Below, in pieces: positions 36,901-47,308 of a stretch of 64,000 nt of DNA. Location of the stretch: assembly GCA_025201375.1 (NCBI GenBank), contig JAIWZP010000003.1:434001-498000 (forward strand), written 5' to 3'. Made by a program: the position numbers and the translations under genes. Positions within the stretch are counted from its first letter, which is position 1; each line of letters starts with the position of its first letter. The stretch is from Gongronella butleri (Eukaryota > Mucoromycota > Mucoromycetes > Mucorales > Cunninghamellaceae). The notes below the pieces were generated by a model. The model was given only the letters and a program-made list of their open reading frames with translations. It was not told where the DNA came from and searched no databases.

Positions 36901-37593
36901 TATGCCATCCACTTTAATGTCGCCGCAGAAGCACTCGACCCGGAACCCCAACGAAGCGTGTGTTTGCGAAAGACACTCGGCAACCCGAGGATCCCGCCCA
37001 TTCTTTTGTCAAAGGCCATCCACGACCCGTCCCTGATGGCGCCCCCACCTGCGGCTTCTCCTTCTGCAGTGGCCAATGCCTCATCCTCCCTCACGGCCGC
37101 CGCCATCGTCGCCTCGTCCACGCCATCGCCCTCGCCTGCCCCACAAACCAGTGATAATGACGACGACACGCTTGTCGTGACCTCCGCGGCCATTGGCATC
37201 GCGTCGCGCCAGCCCGTCAACGCGCTGCAGGTCACCGGCCTCACCTTTGGCATCCTCGAGGAGGACCTGGACCGCATCCTCATCCCGCTTATCAATGCCC
37301 CCTACGACGTCCATTGGGGCCAAGAGGCAACGGACTGTGTCATCGCACCCAATTACGCCCAAATCATCGATGACATGGAAATGCGCGAAACACGCATCTG
37401 GGACCTGAAAAAGACGCTGCAAAACGCCCTCTTTACTCACAACATGGCCGCACACGTCGCGTGCTGCTGGATCAACCAGGCCGCACACGTCACATGGACA
37501 GAAAAACAGCAGCACAGACCCTCAAATTCTCCAAATGCCAACAGCCCCGCTCAGCAGAACCGCTTCGACCTCTTGGATGAACACCAAGAGTGA
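33930..37593 (+). CDS. FAP1: NFX1/FAP1-type RING and R3H zinc-finger protein
   Basis: Four exons (33930-34659, 34762-34951, 35039-35377, 35490-37593) give 1,120 aa. Seen in order: a strongly basic, low-complexity N-terminus (KGKGKGK, PRPRKKKP); a RING/PHD-like module from about residue 204 (YECMVCWDTVKPFHHTWSC, ending WRCPGC across intron 1); then at least eight NFX1-type Cys/His repeats of the form CGHTCQQPCHRGACRPC or CGKHQCQQPCHKGPCPPC; and an R3H region near residues 850-930 (VEKQLIAFAKD, LFRRFIHRYAIHFNV). The C-terminal 190 residues, Ser/Ala-rich then globular, contain TGLTFGILEEDLDRILIPLI. Human NFX1 and yeast Fap1 share this plan; Fap1 binds the FKBP12 prolyl isomerase. An E3 ligase or nuclear regulator role is inferred. 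Confidence 0.94.
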
Positions 37594-38007
37594 TTTTTTT
37601 TTTATCTTTTTGATTTAACACCCACACCCCATCATAGACGTTTTTCTCCCAATTCCCATTTAAAAAAAAAAAAAAAGCTTACGAAAATAGTAAAATGATC
37701 TTTTTTTTGAATGATACACGAGTTTTTTTTTGTCAGAGTGAGAGCGCGTCCGTTTAAAAGAGGGAAGCACATTGCCATCCATTGATATCATACCGACGCG
37801 GATAATCAAGCTGTGGCGGACACTCGACGCTTTTTTTTTTTTTCGCACTCATAATGGAATTCATGCAAATGATGGCGGGATCTCAACTTTTTTTTGTGTT
37901 TGATCAGGAATATCAATCCTTCATCCCTGTTTATCTTTCTCTTTCTCTTTTTTTTTTTTTTCTTTTTCACGTTCCCTTTTTTTTCTTCTCATTCTCAGGT
38001 CACCCAA
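37594..38007. other. Spacer before F-box gene 1
   Basis: Contains AT-rich 3' UTR sequence and a T-rich leader (37940-37996) ending in TTCTCAG just before the next ATG, so a leader intron is possible. No gene seen. Confidence 0.5.
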
Positions 38008-39756
38008 ATGCCATCCATTAGCAGTCTCCCTGGAGAGCTGCATACGCTCATCCTGCAGCTGCTTCCAACCTCGGATGCGCTGCAGGTGCGCCTTTTGAAT
38101 CATCACTTCCATCAGCTTGCTACGCAATTCGTGTTCAGTAAAATCACGGTTGATCTTTCGAGAATCAACGAGATATTGGACGTTGTGGCCGTCTATGCTG
38201 GTGTTTCAGACAGCCGTTTTCCTGCAAGAGACATCCTGGTTTACTGGCCTTGCTGGAGAAGCGGTGACGAGAAGCATTTTACCCTTTGCCTGGGCGCGAT
38301 TGCCGTGCTGCTACCACACATGCTTGAACTCGCCAAAGCTCACCTCTATCTCCCATGTCGTGGGGATGTTATTAATGAAAATCACCTGGAGATCATCCGT
38401 CGGCTCATTCAACTCCCTAGCCTTTTTCATCTGCAAATTGTTGGCAAATTGCCCCTTCTTCCCAGACTTTTTTCCGGCTCCAATTTGCGCGTCGTTAAAA
38501 TCAAGCATTTCAACCTTTTATACGGCCATGAAGGCGGTCTCGAGTGCATTCTCATGCTGTTGAACGCCTGTCATCACTTGCATCGCCTTGAAATCCAGCT
38601 GTCTAAGCCCACCGTCAATGAGCAGCCATTGCACCAGTTTGTCGATCACCATTTGATCCACGAGGCACGCTATGTCGAGATGACCAGCCTGTGCTTGACC
38701 CTGCTAAACTCACGCCAAGATGTGCCCGGCGTGATGGATTTGGTCCACTTTTGTACCTTCCTCATGCCACAATTGGACTTTTTATGCTTGGCGATTAGTT
38801 CACACTTCAGCAAAGGCATTGCCCGCCGTGCTCAAGTCTTCTCGGACGCTGCGGACAGCATGCCACGCTCTGTCATCACTCATTATCCGCGCGTTGCTTT
38901 TCGAATTGGTCTCCGCCACGATCTCCTGGATGATTTTCTTGCAGAACTTCCTCGCTCTCTCGCTTTTTCGCTTGATTTGAGCCTCCATTATGGCTGGCTA
39001 CCTATGACAATGCTTAGTGACATGACATCGCTGACGGAGCTGGGCATTATCCAAGCTGTGGTCTATTCCATGCATGATATTTTCACAGCACTACCTGCAG
39101 CCGTTTGTTTGAAAAGATTGAGCCTTTGCCACTGCCAAATCGACAGCCCTGTGACATTGCAGCACGTCATTTTGATGCTCCCTTCTTTGTCCAGCCTCAG
39201 TTTGAACTTTGTCACTTTTACAACGCAACCTCGTCGACCACAAGCCGCCATTGAAAATCGGTGGATTTCGGTGCTGTGCGATTTTTTTAAGAGCGACCAA
39301 GCACGAACCGACGATGCGTCCCTCATTTGGTTTGCGCTGCCCACGTCAACAGCCCTTCGTGTCAGCGCGTTTGAGGAATACTCGTTCGATGATTCTGACG
39401 AGCGTGTCTGCATTTTGCTCCAGGACGAACAGAGCTCAATTGGCAAGAATGTGCGCATTTGGTATTGCCGGCGTAATTACTATGACCGTGTGGATGAACA
39501 GTTCGAGCTAGATGATGATGAGACCACGGCTGTCCTGTCGGCATTGGAACACGCGCTTGGTATGGAACCTCAAGATGCGGACGAGCACGTGCTGCCAAGT
39601 AATCGTGCTAAACAGACATTCTCGGTGCTTTACCATGATTTGGCTTGTACAGTTTATGCTTGCAAATGTGCGACTAAGATGGAATTCATTTGGCCCATCT
39701 TTGAACATCCATATGATGGTCACTTGTTGCTGTCTCCCTCTCTCTCATTCCTCTGA
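38008..39756 (+). CDS. F-box protein with leucine-rich repeat-like C-terminal region (F-box gene 1)
   Basis: Single-exon frame of 582 aa. Residues 3-45 fit an F-box: SSLPGELHTLILQLLPTSDA, then VRLLNHHFHQLA. The rest has irregular leucine-rich segments (for example SLTELGIIQAVVYSMHDIF, LKRLSLCHCQIDSPVTLQHV and LPSLSSLSLNFVTF) and an acidic C-terminal region. Such proteins usually select substrates for SCF ubiquitin ligases. It is paralogous to the F-box gene at 52787: both share the N-terminal F-box, spacing and a matching C-terminal region (VRIWYCRRN here, CVQVWLTHTN there). The start is chosen at MPSIS, since upstream codons are T-rich leader. No intron is needed, unlike most neighbours. Confidence 0.78.
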   Translation: MPSISSLPGELHTLILQLLPTSDALQVRLLNHHFHQLATQFVFSKITVDLSRINEILDVVAVYAGVSDSRFPARDILVYWPCWRSGDEKHFTLCLGAIAVLLPHMLELAKAHLYLPCRGDVINENHLEIIRRLIQLPSLFHLQIVGKLPLLPRLFSGSNLRVVKIKHFNLLYGHEGGLECILMLLNACHHLHRLEIQLSKPTVNEQPLHQFVDHHLIHEARYVEMTSLCLTLLNSRQDVPGVMDLVHFCTFLMPQLDFLCLAISSHFSKGIARRAQVFSDAADSMPRSVITHYPRVAFRIGLRHDLLDDFLAELPRSLAFSLDLSLHYGWLPMTMLSDMTSLTELGIIQAVVYSMHDIFTALPAAVCLKRLSLCHCQIDSPVTLQHVILMLPSLSSLSLNFVTFTTQPRRPQAAIENRWISVLCDFFKSDQARTDDASLIWFALPTSTALRVSAFEEYSFDDSDERVCILLQDEQSSIGKNVRIWYCRRNYYDRVDEQFELDDDETTAVLSALEHALGMEPQDADEHVLPSNRAKQTFSVLYHDLACTVYACKCATKMEFIWPIFEHPYDGHLLLSPSLSFL

Positions 39757-40254
39757 ATACGCTAGTGCATAATGTTTTCATAGCCACCATCTTCATGCCC
39801 CCTTGAAAAAAATAAGCAATGAACAAAATAAATCTGCATTTTGCATTTTGGCATTGTTTAGAGCATTAAAAAGACTGAAACACCTAGATGTGCATGATGC
39901 TGCGTGTGCGCAGCGTGGCCAATTTCCTGTTGTTGCAAATCAGCCAGACACGTTTCCAAAAAAAAAAAAACATAAAAATGCAATTTTGGTCCATTTGATA
40001 CAGTATTGGGAATCTCTATCGAATAAGACCAGTTTCACCGATGGATGGCCAAAGCAAAAGTGGCAAAAAAAATCACTTCTCAACAAAATATTTATACTGT
40101 ATTAGTCGCTGGCAGCAACAGTCTATTTTTACACAATGTCCAAACCAAAATTTGAAAAATGAGGTTGTCAGAATTGCGCCAAACTTGCATAAATAATGGG
40201 CATGGAGAATCCGCGGAAAATGCTATAAAAGAGCGAGATCGACTTGCTACAGTA

Positions 40255-40765
40255 GTTGACGAGCAACTCGTCGTGATTTTGAATTAAATTTCAACAGCGA
40301 ATTGCGCAGGAAGCACGCGTCCATTGAGCCGCGCTGATGCGTCCACTAGCTACGGCATGTCAGATGCAACGAATTGATTACGAACAGGCGCGTCTAACGC
40401 GTCGTTTGTCGCGCTTTTTCATGCGTCAAAAGTTGCCTATGTTTTTGAAATCGTGTCAAAATGGCAAAACGTCACTTTTTCGATTGATCGCCAATATCAA
40501 CGTACACACCAAGCCACGCTCTTTCTGATGAAAGAAAAATTTCAAGAAACTGCATCCAACCTTTGTTGAGTTTACCTTTAGATGAAAATTCGCAGTTTTT
40601 TGGGTTTTACGCCATATCGGCCAATGAACCACTGGTTTTTTTTTATTTCGACTGTAAATGAAGCGTGCTTACCATGTGTTTGAATGTCACGGCGATCTGA
40701 GAACCTAAATTTGATCTTCAAATCCTCGACTGTACCCCTAGAAAAATTCGCCATTTTGAAATCAG
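40255..40765 (-). repeat. Dispersed repeat H, copy B
   Basis: Reverse-oriented relative of 29790-30175 and colinear with 58500-59010 from TTGACGAGCAA..GTGATTTT.AATTAAA to CTCGACTGTACCCCTAGAAA. It contains GACGCGTC and CCACGCTCTTTCTGATG blocks. Confidence 0.7.
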
Positions 40766-41389
40766 CATTACTCGACATCCAGTGAGCACATGAACTCAAG
40801 AATGGGCTTATTTAAACAACAAAACACGTACAATGTCGTGTGTGCAGTTGCGATGCGTCTCGTATATTTCTTTTCGTCGAAAAATGCCGAAAATGACAAA
40901 AATGCATTTTTCATTACACCGCGATGCATCCATTCTAATGCGTGGTGCCGAAACACATTATATAGTAAACTTCCATGCTAGGTTCCTTGATGGAATGCGA
41001 TTTCCAAAGCAGCACAGCTCATTATTAACAAAAAAACAAGCAATGTTCATTTTTTTGCCAATGTTTCTTTTTATTTATTCTGATATTCTACAGTTACATC
41101 CAATTTGTGCAATGCAAAACACTTGGCGTAAGCCTTACAGCCATGGATGGTGAATGAAAGTGCAAAAAACGCGCCTTGGATCTCGCGTTAAACGTTTTTT
41201 AGTCTGATTTTTTGGTGGTTGATAATTTCCATCGCAATGTTGCAATCAAGCAGGATGCGCTTCAATAATAGGGAAGCAGAAGAAGGACAAGAACGTTCTT
41301 TTGTTTTGAAAGCTCGTGACGGCTAAATTTCGATTTGCTCCAAAATTGACTTTCTTTATGAACTCGCCTCAAATGTCAGAGTTCATGTT

Positions 41390-41700
41390 TTTCATTGATC
41401 ATCGATGTTCACGTGTGCACCATGCCGTGCTCTTTCTGATAGTTCGCATTTCGAGGCGCTTTAAACTATCCTGTTGAGCTGGACATTGAGTCAAAGAGCC
41501 GCCCTGAAACATACACGTTTGCGTTTTTTGCCAAACACAGACAATGAGCCCCTCGTTTTATACTGTATCGTTTTTGCTCGCAAATGAAGTGTTTTTTATC
41601 GCGTGTACAAATGGTGTGGCGCTTGGAGGACCTGCATTTCATCGATTTCAAATCTGCAACCAACTCATTCCCCTTGAAAGATCCATGATTTTCGAAAATC
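41390..41700 (-). repeat. Dispersed repeat H, copy C
   Basis: Shares TGCTCTTTCTGATAGTTCGC, ATTTCGAGGCGCT, GTGGCGCTTGGAGGACCT and the CCCCTTGAAAGATC end with copy D. The most diverged copy. Confidence 0.6.
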
Positions 41701-42106
41701 GACGTAGCGCGCCATCGAGTGATCCCTGTGCCCCAATGATGGGCTCATTCGAACGAGATGACGCGAAAGTATGCGATCCGACACCAGATTCCTTTAGTGC
41801 ACAGTAAATTTACTGAAAGCGACTCAGATTTAACAAAAAATGGCTTTGTTCGCGATTTTCTCGGCAATCATCCGATCCGCGTCTACGTTTTAGCATGGCA
41901 TGTTTTTTTACAAGAAGAGAAAACACGCGACATACCGATATATTGGTGGAACAAGCGCTTTTGGGTGAATTCATGCGGATTTTATGCCGCACGCCGGAAA
42001 AGGCAATGGCGAAATGGATGGAAAAAGGGGTTGAAGACCAGGGGTTGCTTCTTTTTCTTTTTTTTTTTTTTTGTTAGCTCACTTTTCTCCTCTTTTTGAT
42101 CAAACG

Positions 42107-42449
42107 ATGCATCCTCAACTTGTGATCCATAAGCACGAAGGCTGTGAAGGCGTTATTGAGGCGCTGGACCAGTGCCACCGCGCCAATTCGTTCAACAAGT
42201 TCCTTGGTTTCTGCAACGATGCCAAGCGCCAGGTGGACGCCTGTCTAAAGGAAGAGGTACAATGAAAAAGAATGGCAAACCCGGCCCCTCGCTATATCGC
42301 TCACGCTTTTTTTCTAGTTTCTTTACCAGCGTGCGCAGAACAAAGATAAAAACAAGGCCAAGCGCGATCGCATGAAGCAAGTTTGGAAGGATTTGGACGA
42401 GCCGTCGCCGGAATTCATTGCCAAGCATGGCGATCCCAACAAGGAGTAG
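42107..42449 (+). CDS. CMC2: COX assembly mitochondrial protein 2 (Cmc2)
   Basis: A small twin CX9C protein of the mitochondrial intermembrane space that helps cytochrome c oxidase assembly. Two exons (42107-42256 and 42318-42449) give 93 aa. Seen: MHPQLVIHKHEGC, then Cys13-x9-Cys23 and Cys36-x9-Cys46, the coiled-coil-helix-coiled-coil-helix pattern imported and oxidised by Mia40; FNKFLGFCNDAKRQVDACLK is typical of Cmc2. The second exon adds a charged helix (NKAKRDRMKQVWKDLDEPSP). No presequence, as expected for this class. Confidence 0.94.
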
Positions 42450-43164
42450 ACCCATTTTTGCACTTTTTTCATCTTTTTTTTTATCATCCTTCTCACTCCC
42501 TGCATCTTGCCGCCCTCCCACCCCCCACATGTGTCCATTCGTTCTCTAGATCACGCCTCCTCTACCATTGATATATCCCCTTGGCGGTGTAATGTATAGA
42601 CGTTTTGTAAACTTCTAAAAAGTTCGCTTCTCCCTCTTTTTTTGCCTATGCGCTATGCCAATGGGGCCAATGGCACTGCTGACCCACTGGCGACAAAGCA
42701 AACGCTGAAAAGAGTCCACGCCGTGAGTTCCAGAGTAGATGGTGCGTGCAATAGGTGGGATTTGAGCTCATTTGAGTATCATTGCCTTGAGTTGTCATGC
42801 CGGGCCACGTGTGTTTCCCGCCATGGAGGAAGGGATGGCTTTAATGGGTTGTATCGGCAACGACGCGTGTCCATGGCAGGGTGCACGTGCTTGTATGCAT
42901 TTCATGGAGGTTGATGCATCGCTGCATTTTGCTATTTTAGGGTAAACTTGGGGTAATCATGGGCCATGCCGCTGTGTTTATAGATTTGGGATATTATAAA
43001 GGGGGTAGTGCATCAACAATTGGGTGTTTGGAGAAACTGGAAGGGGGGATAAATAGAAAAAAAGGGCAAATCAAAGAGAAAGAGAGAAAAATACAAAAAA
43101 GAGAAAAAGAAAGGTATAGATAGGGGGAGGTCGCTCGCAAAAGGGGAAAAAGACAGAGAGAGTC
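42450..43164. other. Convergent spacer
   Basis: CMC2 (plus) and the RRM gene (minus) end here. A 90-codon plus frame at 42642-42914 has no recognisable similarity. No other feature seen. Confidence 0.5.
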
Positions 43165-46156
43165 TCAGATTTGCATGATGGCGTTCCTGAATTTCTGCTG
43201 CATTGTAATTTGATTGAAGGCGCGATCGACCAGCGGCTTTAGCGACTCCATGGAGCGCATTGCGTGCGCCAATTGATCCAATGGCTGCGTATCCAGAAGC
43301 TGGATCGTGACTTTTGGCGCGTGCTTGACGCCGGTGGCCTGACGAGCGCAAAAAAAAAAGTGTCAGTGGACATGAAGCCATTTTCTTGCCAAATTTTTTT
43401 TTTTTTACCTTCACGTGCGGGAACAGCATATCGCCGAGGTGTTGCTTTTGCTGCAGGATGGAGAGGTTTTTGATGGATTGAACAAAGCGGTCAATGGTGA
43501 CTTGAGTATCCGTGTCGTGCATGTGGATGATGTCTGTTTTGATGCCCGACGACGCGGTAGTGACGGACGAGGAATTGGAGGTTGTGATGTGCGTGTTTCT
43601 TGCAGCTGCGCCTGTGCAAGAGCCCGTGATGGCTGCGATGGTGGCTGTCGTGGTTGTGGTGGAGAGCGAGGGGTGGATGGTGGTGGTGGACACGCTGTTT
43701 GTCACGGGAGGTTGCTGAGGGATCCAATCCCTTGTGTGTTGAGGTGGCGGTGTGGACGAGTAGACGAGGTTTGGTGTGCGTGGCTTTGGGGACGATGACG
43801 AGCTATTTGACGCGGCCTCCTCGAGCTTGGTGAGCAAATACGAGGGATTGAATAGGCAAAGTGCACGGCTGGTGGGTCGAAGCGCCATAATCACCTCGAC
43901 CCATTCGGCCAATTGCGTCAAAGATGCGGGCTCTTCGCCAACACCCTTCAAGGCCTTGACAATTGCTGTGCGCACGCGGTCAAATTGCAATTGCCGCTGC
44001 GACGTCGACTCCATGGACGCGGTCACTTCCGTGTACGCGTCAAGATTGCCCGGCGATGCCATTTCCTTGATGGCCGACGGCGACGCGTCATGAACGACGT
44101 CCAAACCAGGCGATGGCGACGAAGAGGGCGACGATGTGGCCTCGTGCCCCGTTCCAGAGCCTTGCTTCTTCTTCTTGGGCTCGTGGTATGCAATGACCAC
44201 TTGCTTGGATAGAATGTATTGCCCATTGAGCTGCTCCAGCGCCTGTTTGGCCTCCTGTGCATGACTGAAGCTCACAAACCCATATCCGCGCGATTGCTTG
44301 GTCACCGGGTCCTTCATCACACGCGCAGAAATGATCCGTCCATACTCGCGGAACGCGCTGAACAAATCCAGGCTCTTGACAGCCAAATCCAGGTTCTTGA
44401 TATACAGATTCGTGTAATCAATCATCTATTTCCATGATAAAAAAGAAAAAAACATGAAAATCCCGCTTTCCTTTCTCCCCCCCCCCACCTTCCAACATGC
44501 AACCTGCAGCCTAATTTGCATGACGTACCGTATCGGGCTTGCCGACTTGCTGCTGCTTGAGTTGATTGGGCGCCTTGGTCGACACCAATGCAAAGATTTT
44601 CCTAAAAAGCGTGTGTGAGAATGGGAATTCGAGGGTCCCCTCCCCCCAATGGCTCTCCCATGGCTCTCGAACGTTCTCAATTGAACCCCCCATTGACCCT
44701 CAAATGGGCGCCAGAGAGCCCCTCGTTGCTCAATTGACTTACAATGGCATATTGCCGTCCAGGGATCGCTGGTTCATGCTTGCTTTTGCCTGATTCGCGT
44801 GTTTGAGGGAGAAATACTGAAGCAGGGCGGTCCCCTCGAACGCGCCATTCTTCTCCACGAGGATCTTGCACAAGCGGATCGCGCCGAACGGGCGGAACAA
44901 TTGGTACAAATGCTCGTTGGTCACCCAGTAGGGGATGTTTTCCACCTGGAAGATGGGACCTTCGGGCAATGGGTCCTTGATGCCATTGGGCGTCATATAC
45001 AACTGGAGACGGTGCGAATGCTTGAACACCAGACCATCAAAAAGCGTGTATGCACGATCCGCTAAATGAAATAAAACAAAAAAAAAATCAGCTTTTCGGC
45101 AATCCTTGGCCAAGTCGTCGCTTGCACCCCTCCCTTGGCTTTTTGTTTTATTCATTTAATTTGACTCATATTTTTTTTCTGTCTCCAGGCAAAACACATC
45201 CGAGTCGTGCTCATGCGCCCTTTTTTTTTTTTTTTTTTTTTTTCGCAATTCCCTGTTTATTTTTCCCATACCTGGGCACAACGCTCTCCCCCTTCTTTGT
45301 GCTCCTTTTTTTCTCGTTCATGTGTGCCTTTGCCATGATTTACTGACCATGACAATAGACCCCAACTAAAGTTTCCCCTTTGCATGATCCCATTTTTTTT
45401 TTTTCGTCGGACGCACTCCTTCATATAGGCACATTTCTCTCTCTCTCTTCTCTTTTTGCACTGGTTTCCCCCCTCCCCTTTGCAACCACCCAATGGCCTC
45501 GTTTTTTTCTTGGTCTCCTTAATGCGTCATCGCCCTCAACGTGACAACCATGTTTTTTTCCTTTTTTTATCCCACTTGCCTGACTCCTTGTTCAAAAAGC
45601 GGATCCAGCCAGTTGCCATGGCATCCTTGTTCTGCTTGTTGCGTTGTATACTAAAAAAGGAGATTTAGAATCCAATCCATCCACAGGAAGAAAAAAAAGG
45701 GGAGGGGGGAGGGAAAGTGAACAAAATTGGGTATGTAGGGAGAGCGAGCGAATGACAATGAGATGATTTTGTCGGAAAGACGGGTGTTTGGGGGTCCTTT
45801 TTTTTTTTTTCTTACGAGATGGGTTGGCATGGCATCAACAAAGTAAAGATATCATGGTCGGTGATGGCCTGGGGCACTTCAAAATAGAGGCTGTCCGAGA
45901 CCAAGAAGGCGGCGTCGCCCGTTATGGCGGGGTCATGGGACGCGTCACTCGGGCGGTGCTGGTGCTGGTGCTGCTGGTGCTGCATCTTGTGTAATGATGC
46001 TGCATTGCCTTGCTGCTGCCCATGGCCCGCAGATGGTTGCACAACCGGGAACGCGCCCGTGGACGGCGGCGACGAGGCGTGCGCGATGCTGGACCTGGCG
46101 TGACCCAGCGCCTTTTTGGACTTTGGGATATGGACAATCGTGGGAGGCGTCGTCAT
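43165..46156 (-). CDS. Poly(A)-binding-protein-like RNA-binding protein, three RRMs and an MLLE-like end
   Basis: Six exons (46156-45816, 45650-45580, 45061-44743, 44601-44529, 44425-43409, 43338-43165) give 664 aa. Seen: a low-complexity N-terminus with HQQHQHQHR; a first RRM assembled from three exons (SLYFEVPQAITDHDIFTLL, then TGWIRFLNKESADRAYTLFD); a second RRM (FQVENIPYWVTNEHLYQLF, RNP1 region degenerate); and a canonical third RRM (TNLYIKNLDLAV, RGYGFVSFSH). A Ser/Thr-rich linker follows, and the C-terminus (KQHLGDMLFPHVK, then VTIQLLDTQPLDQLAHAM) resembles the MLLE/PABC fold. This plan recalls fission yeast Crp79/Meu5-type and budding yeast Pes4/Mip6 proteins in mRNA control. Intron 2 uses a GC donor (CAG|GCAAGT), which alone restores frame. 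Confidence 0.87.
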
Positions 46157-47308
46157 GGCAAGAAGAAAACTAGCAAAAGAATAAAAATAAAAATAAAAAT
46201 AAAAATTGAGCGTGAGCGACCCAACTGCCCGTCTATCGACTCCCATCGTCCTCTTGTTTCAATTCTCGCGCTTGCCCAATGCCATTGACAAGTTGACGTT
46301 ACCTAGCGCGTGGATTGAAAATGACAGAAAAAGCAATGAAACGTCGATTTTTTTTTCAAAAATGAACGAGAGAAATCGAGGGGAGGCAAGAACGGATCGA
46401 GCAAGAAAATTGGCACTAGGAGAGAAAGAGGAAGAAAGAGAGAGAGAGAAGGAAAGAAAGAGGGAATAAAAAAAAATAAAAGAAATGAAGCACAATGCAA
46501 AAAAAAAGAAAGAAAAGGTTCTCCCTTTTGACGCCTTTTATAGTGTGGGCATCGGCCCTTCTCTGTCTGTCCCCTTTTTTTTTTTTTTATGAATCGCAAG
46601 GATGACACGGTTGTAAAACTCAGCCCGACGGCCCTCTTGCCTTCTCATTGTAGGATGGCTGCATGAACCAAAAAAAAGAGGGACTAGACGCAACTTTTTT
46701 GTTTTATGCTTTTTTTCCCAACGTCATGCAAGTCCACTCATACAATCTGATTTCAGGACGTGCATCAGTGTTTGCCTGCAGCGCTCATTTGCCGCGCACA
46801 AACAAAAGTATGTAAAACACGCATCATGGGTTCAATTGGGGGAAAAAAAATACAAAAGAAGGAGGGTTGATCTGAATTAGCGTGTGGACCCCCGGCAAGG
46901 CTCTTTCAAGCTCCTTGACGTGTTGATTGGCATCGTTGCCTTTTTTGCCCAGCCGGGCACTCCACTGGCACAAAGTTGAAAAAAGTGCAAAAATAAAAAA
47001 AAGAGGGAGGGGATGCGGGCACATGACCTTGCGGGTGCAAAAGCGTGATGAGTGTTTTAAAGCGGCGCGGCCAATCAGACACGCGCCAAGGTCATCCGGC
47101 CCTCCAAAATGTGTGTTGCTCGTACTCTTTTCCATCCCTTTTTTTCTGCTCTCTCGCTGTTTTGCTGTCTCTTCTTTTTCTTTTTCTTTGTTCTCTTTCT
47201 TTTTCTTTATTTACCCACGCCTTTTTTTTTCTCGCACTCTCCTAGTTACCCCTCTTCTCTCCTTTTACCCCACTATCTCCCCTTTTTTCTTGTTTTTTTT
47301 CTTTTGAA
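46157..47308. other. Divergent intergenic region (RRM gene / ATG1)
   Basis: Contains the promoters of both flanking genes, an AAAAT microsatellite (46181-46204), a GA-rich tract (46430-46465) and a TATA box for the RRM gene. ATG1 is preceded by a 150-base pyrimidine tract (47135-47305). A possible 82-codon two-exon minus gene within 46824-47135 is too weak to call. Confidence 0.5.
46534..46542 (-). promoter_or_regulatory. TATA box upstream of the RRM gene
   Basis: TATAAAAGG on the minus strand, about 380 bases before the ATG at 46156, implying a long leader. Confidence 0.4.

Larger units (their letters stand above)
39757..42106. other. AT-rich intergenic region with repeat H copies B and C
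   Basis: 2.3 kb without a supported gene. It contains two inverted copies of repeat H and four TACTGTA/TACAGTA heptamers (near 40002, 40097, 40243 and 41561). Confidence 0.6.

Noticed and set aside
46824..47135. Possible 82-codon two-exon minus-strand gene (47135-47028 and 46964-46824)
   Set aside because: Frame and acceptor fit, but the donor GTCATG is weak, the intron is itself open, and the product resembles no family.
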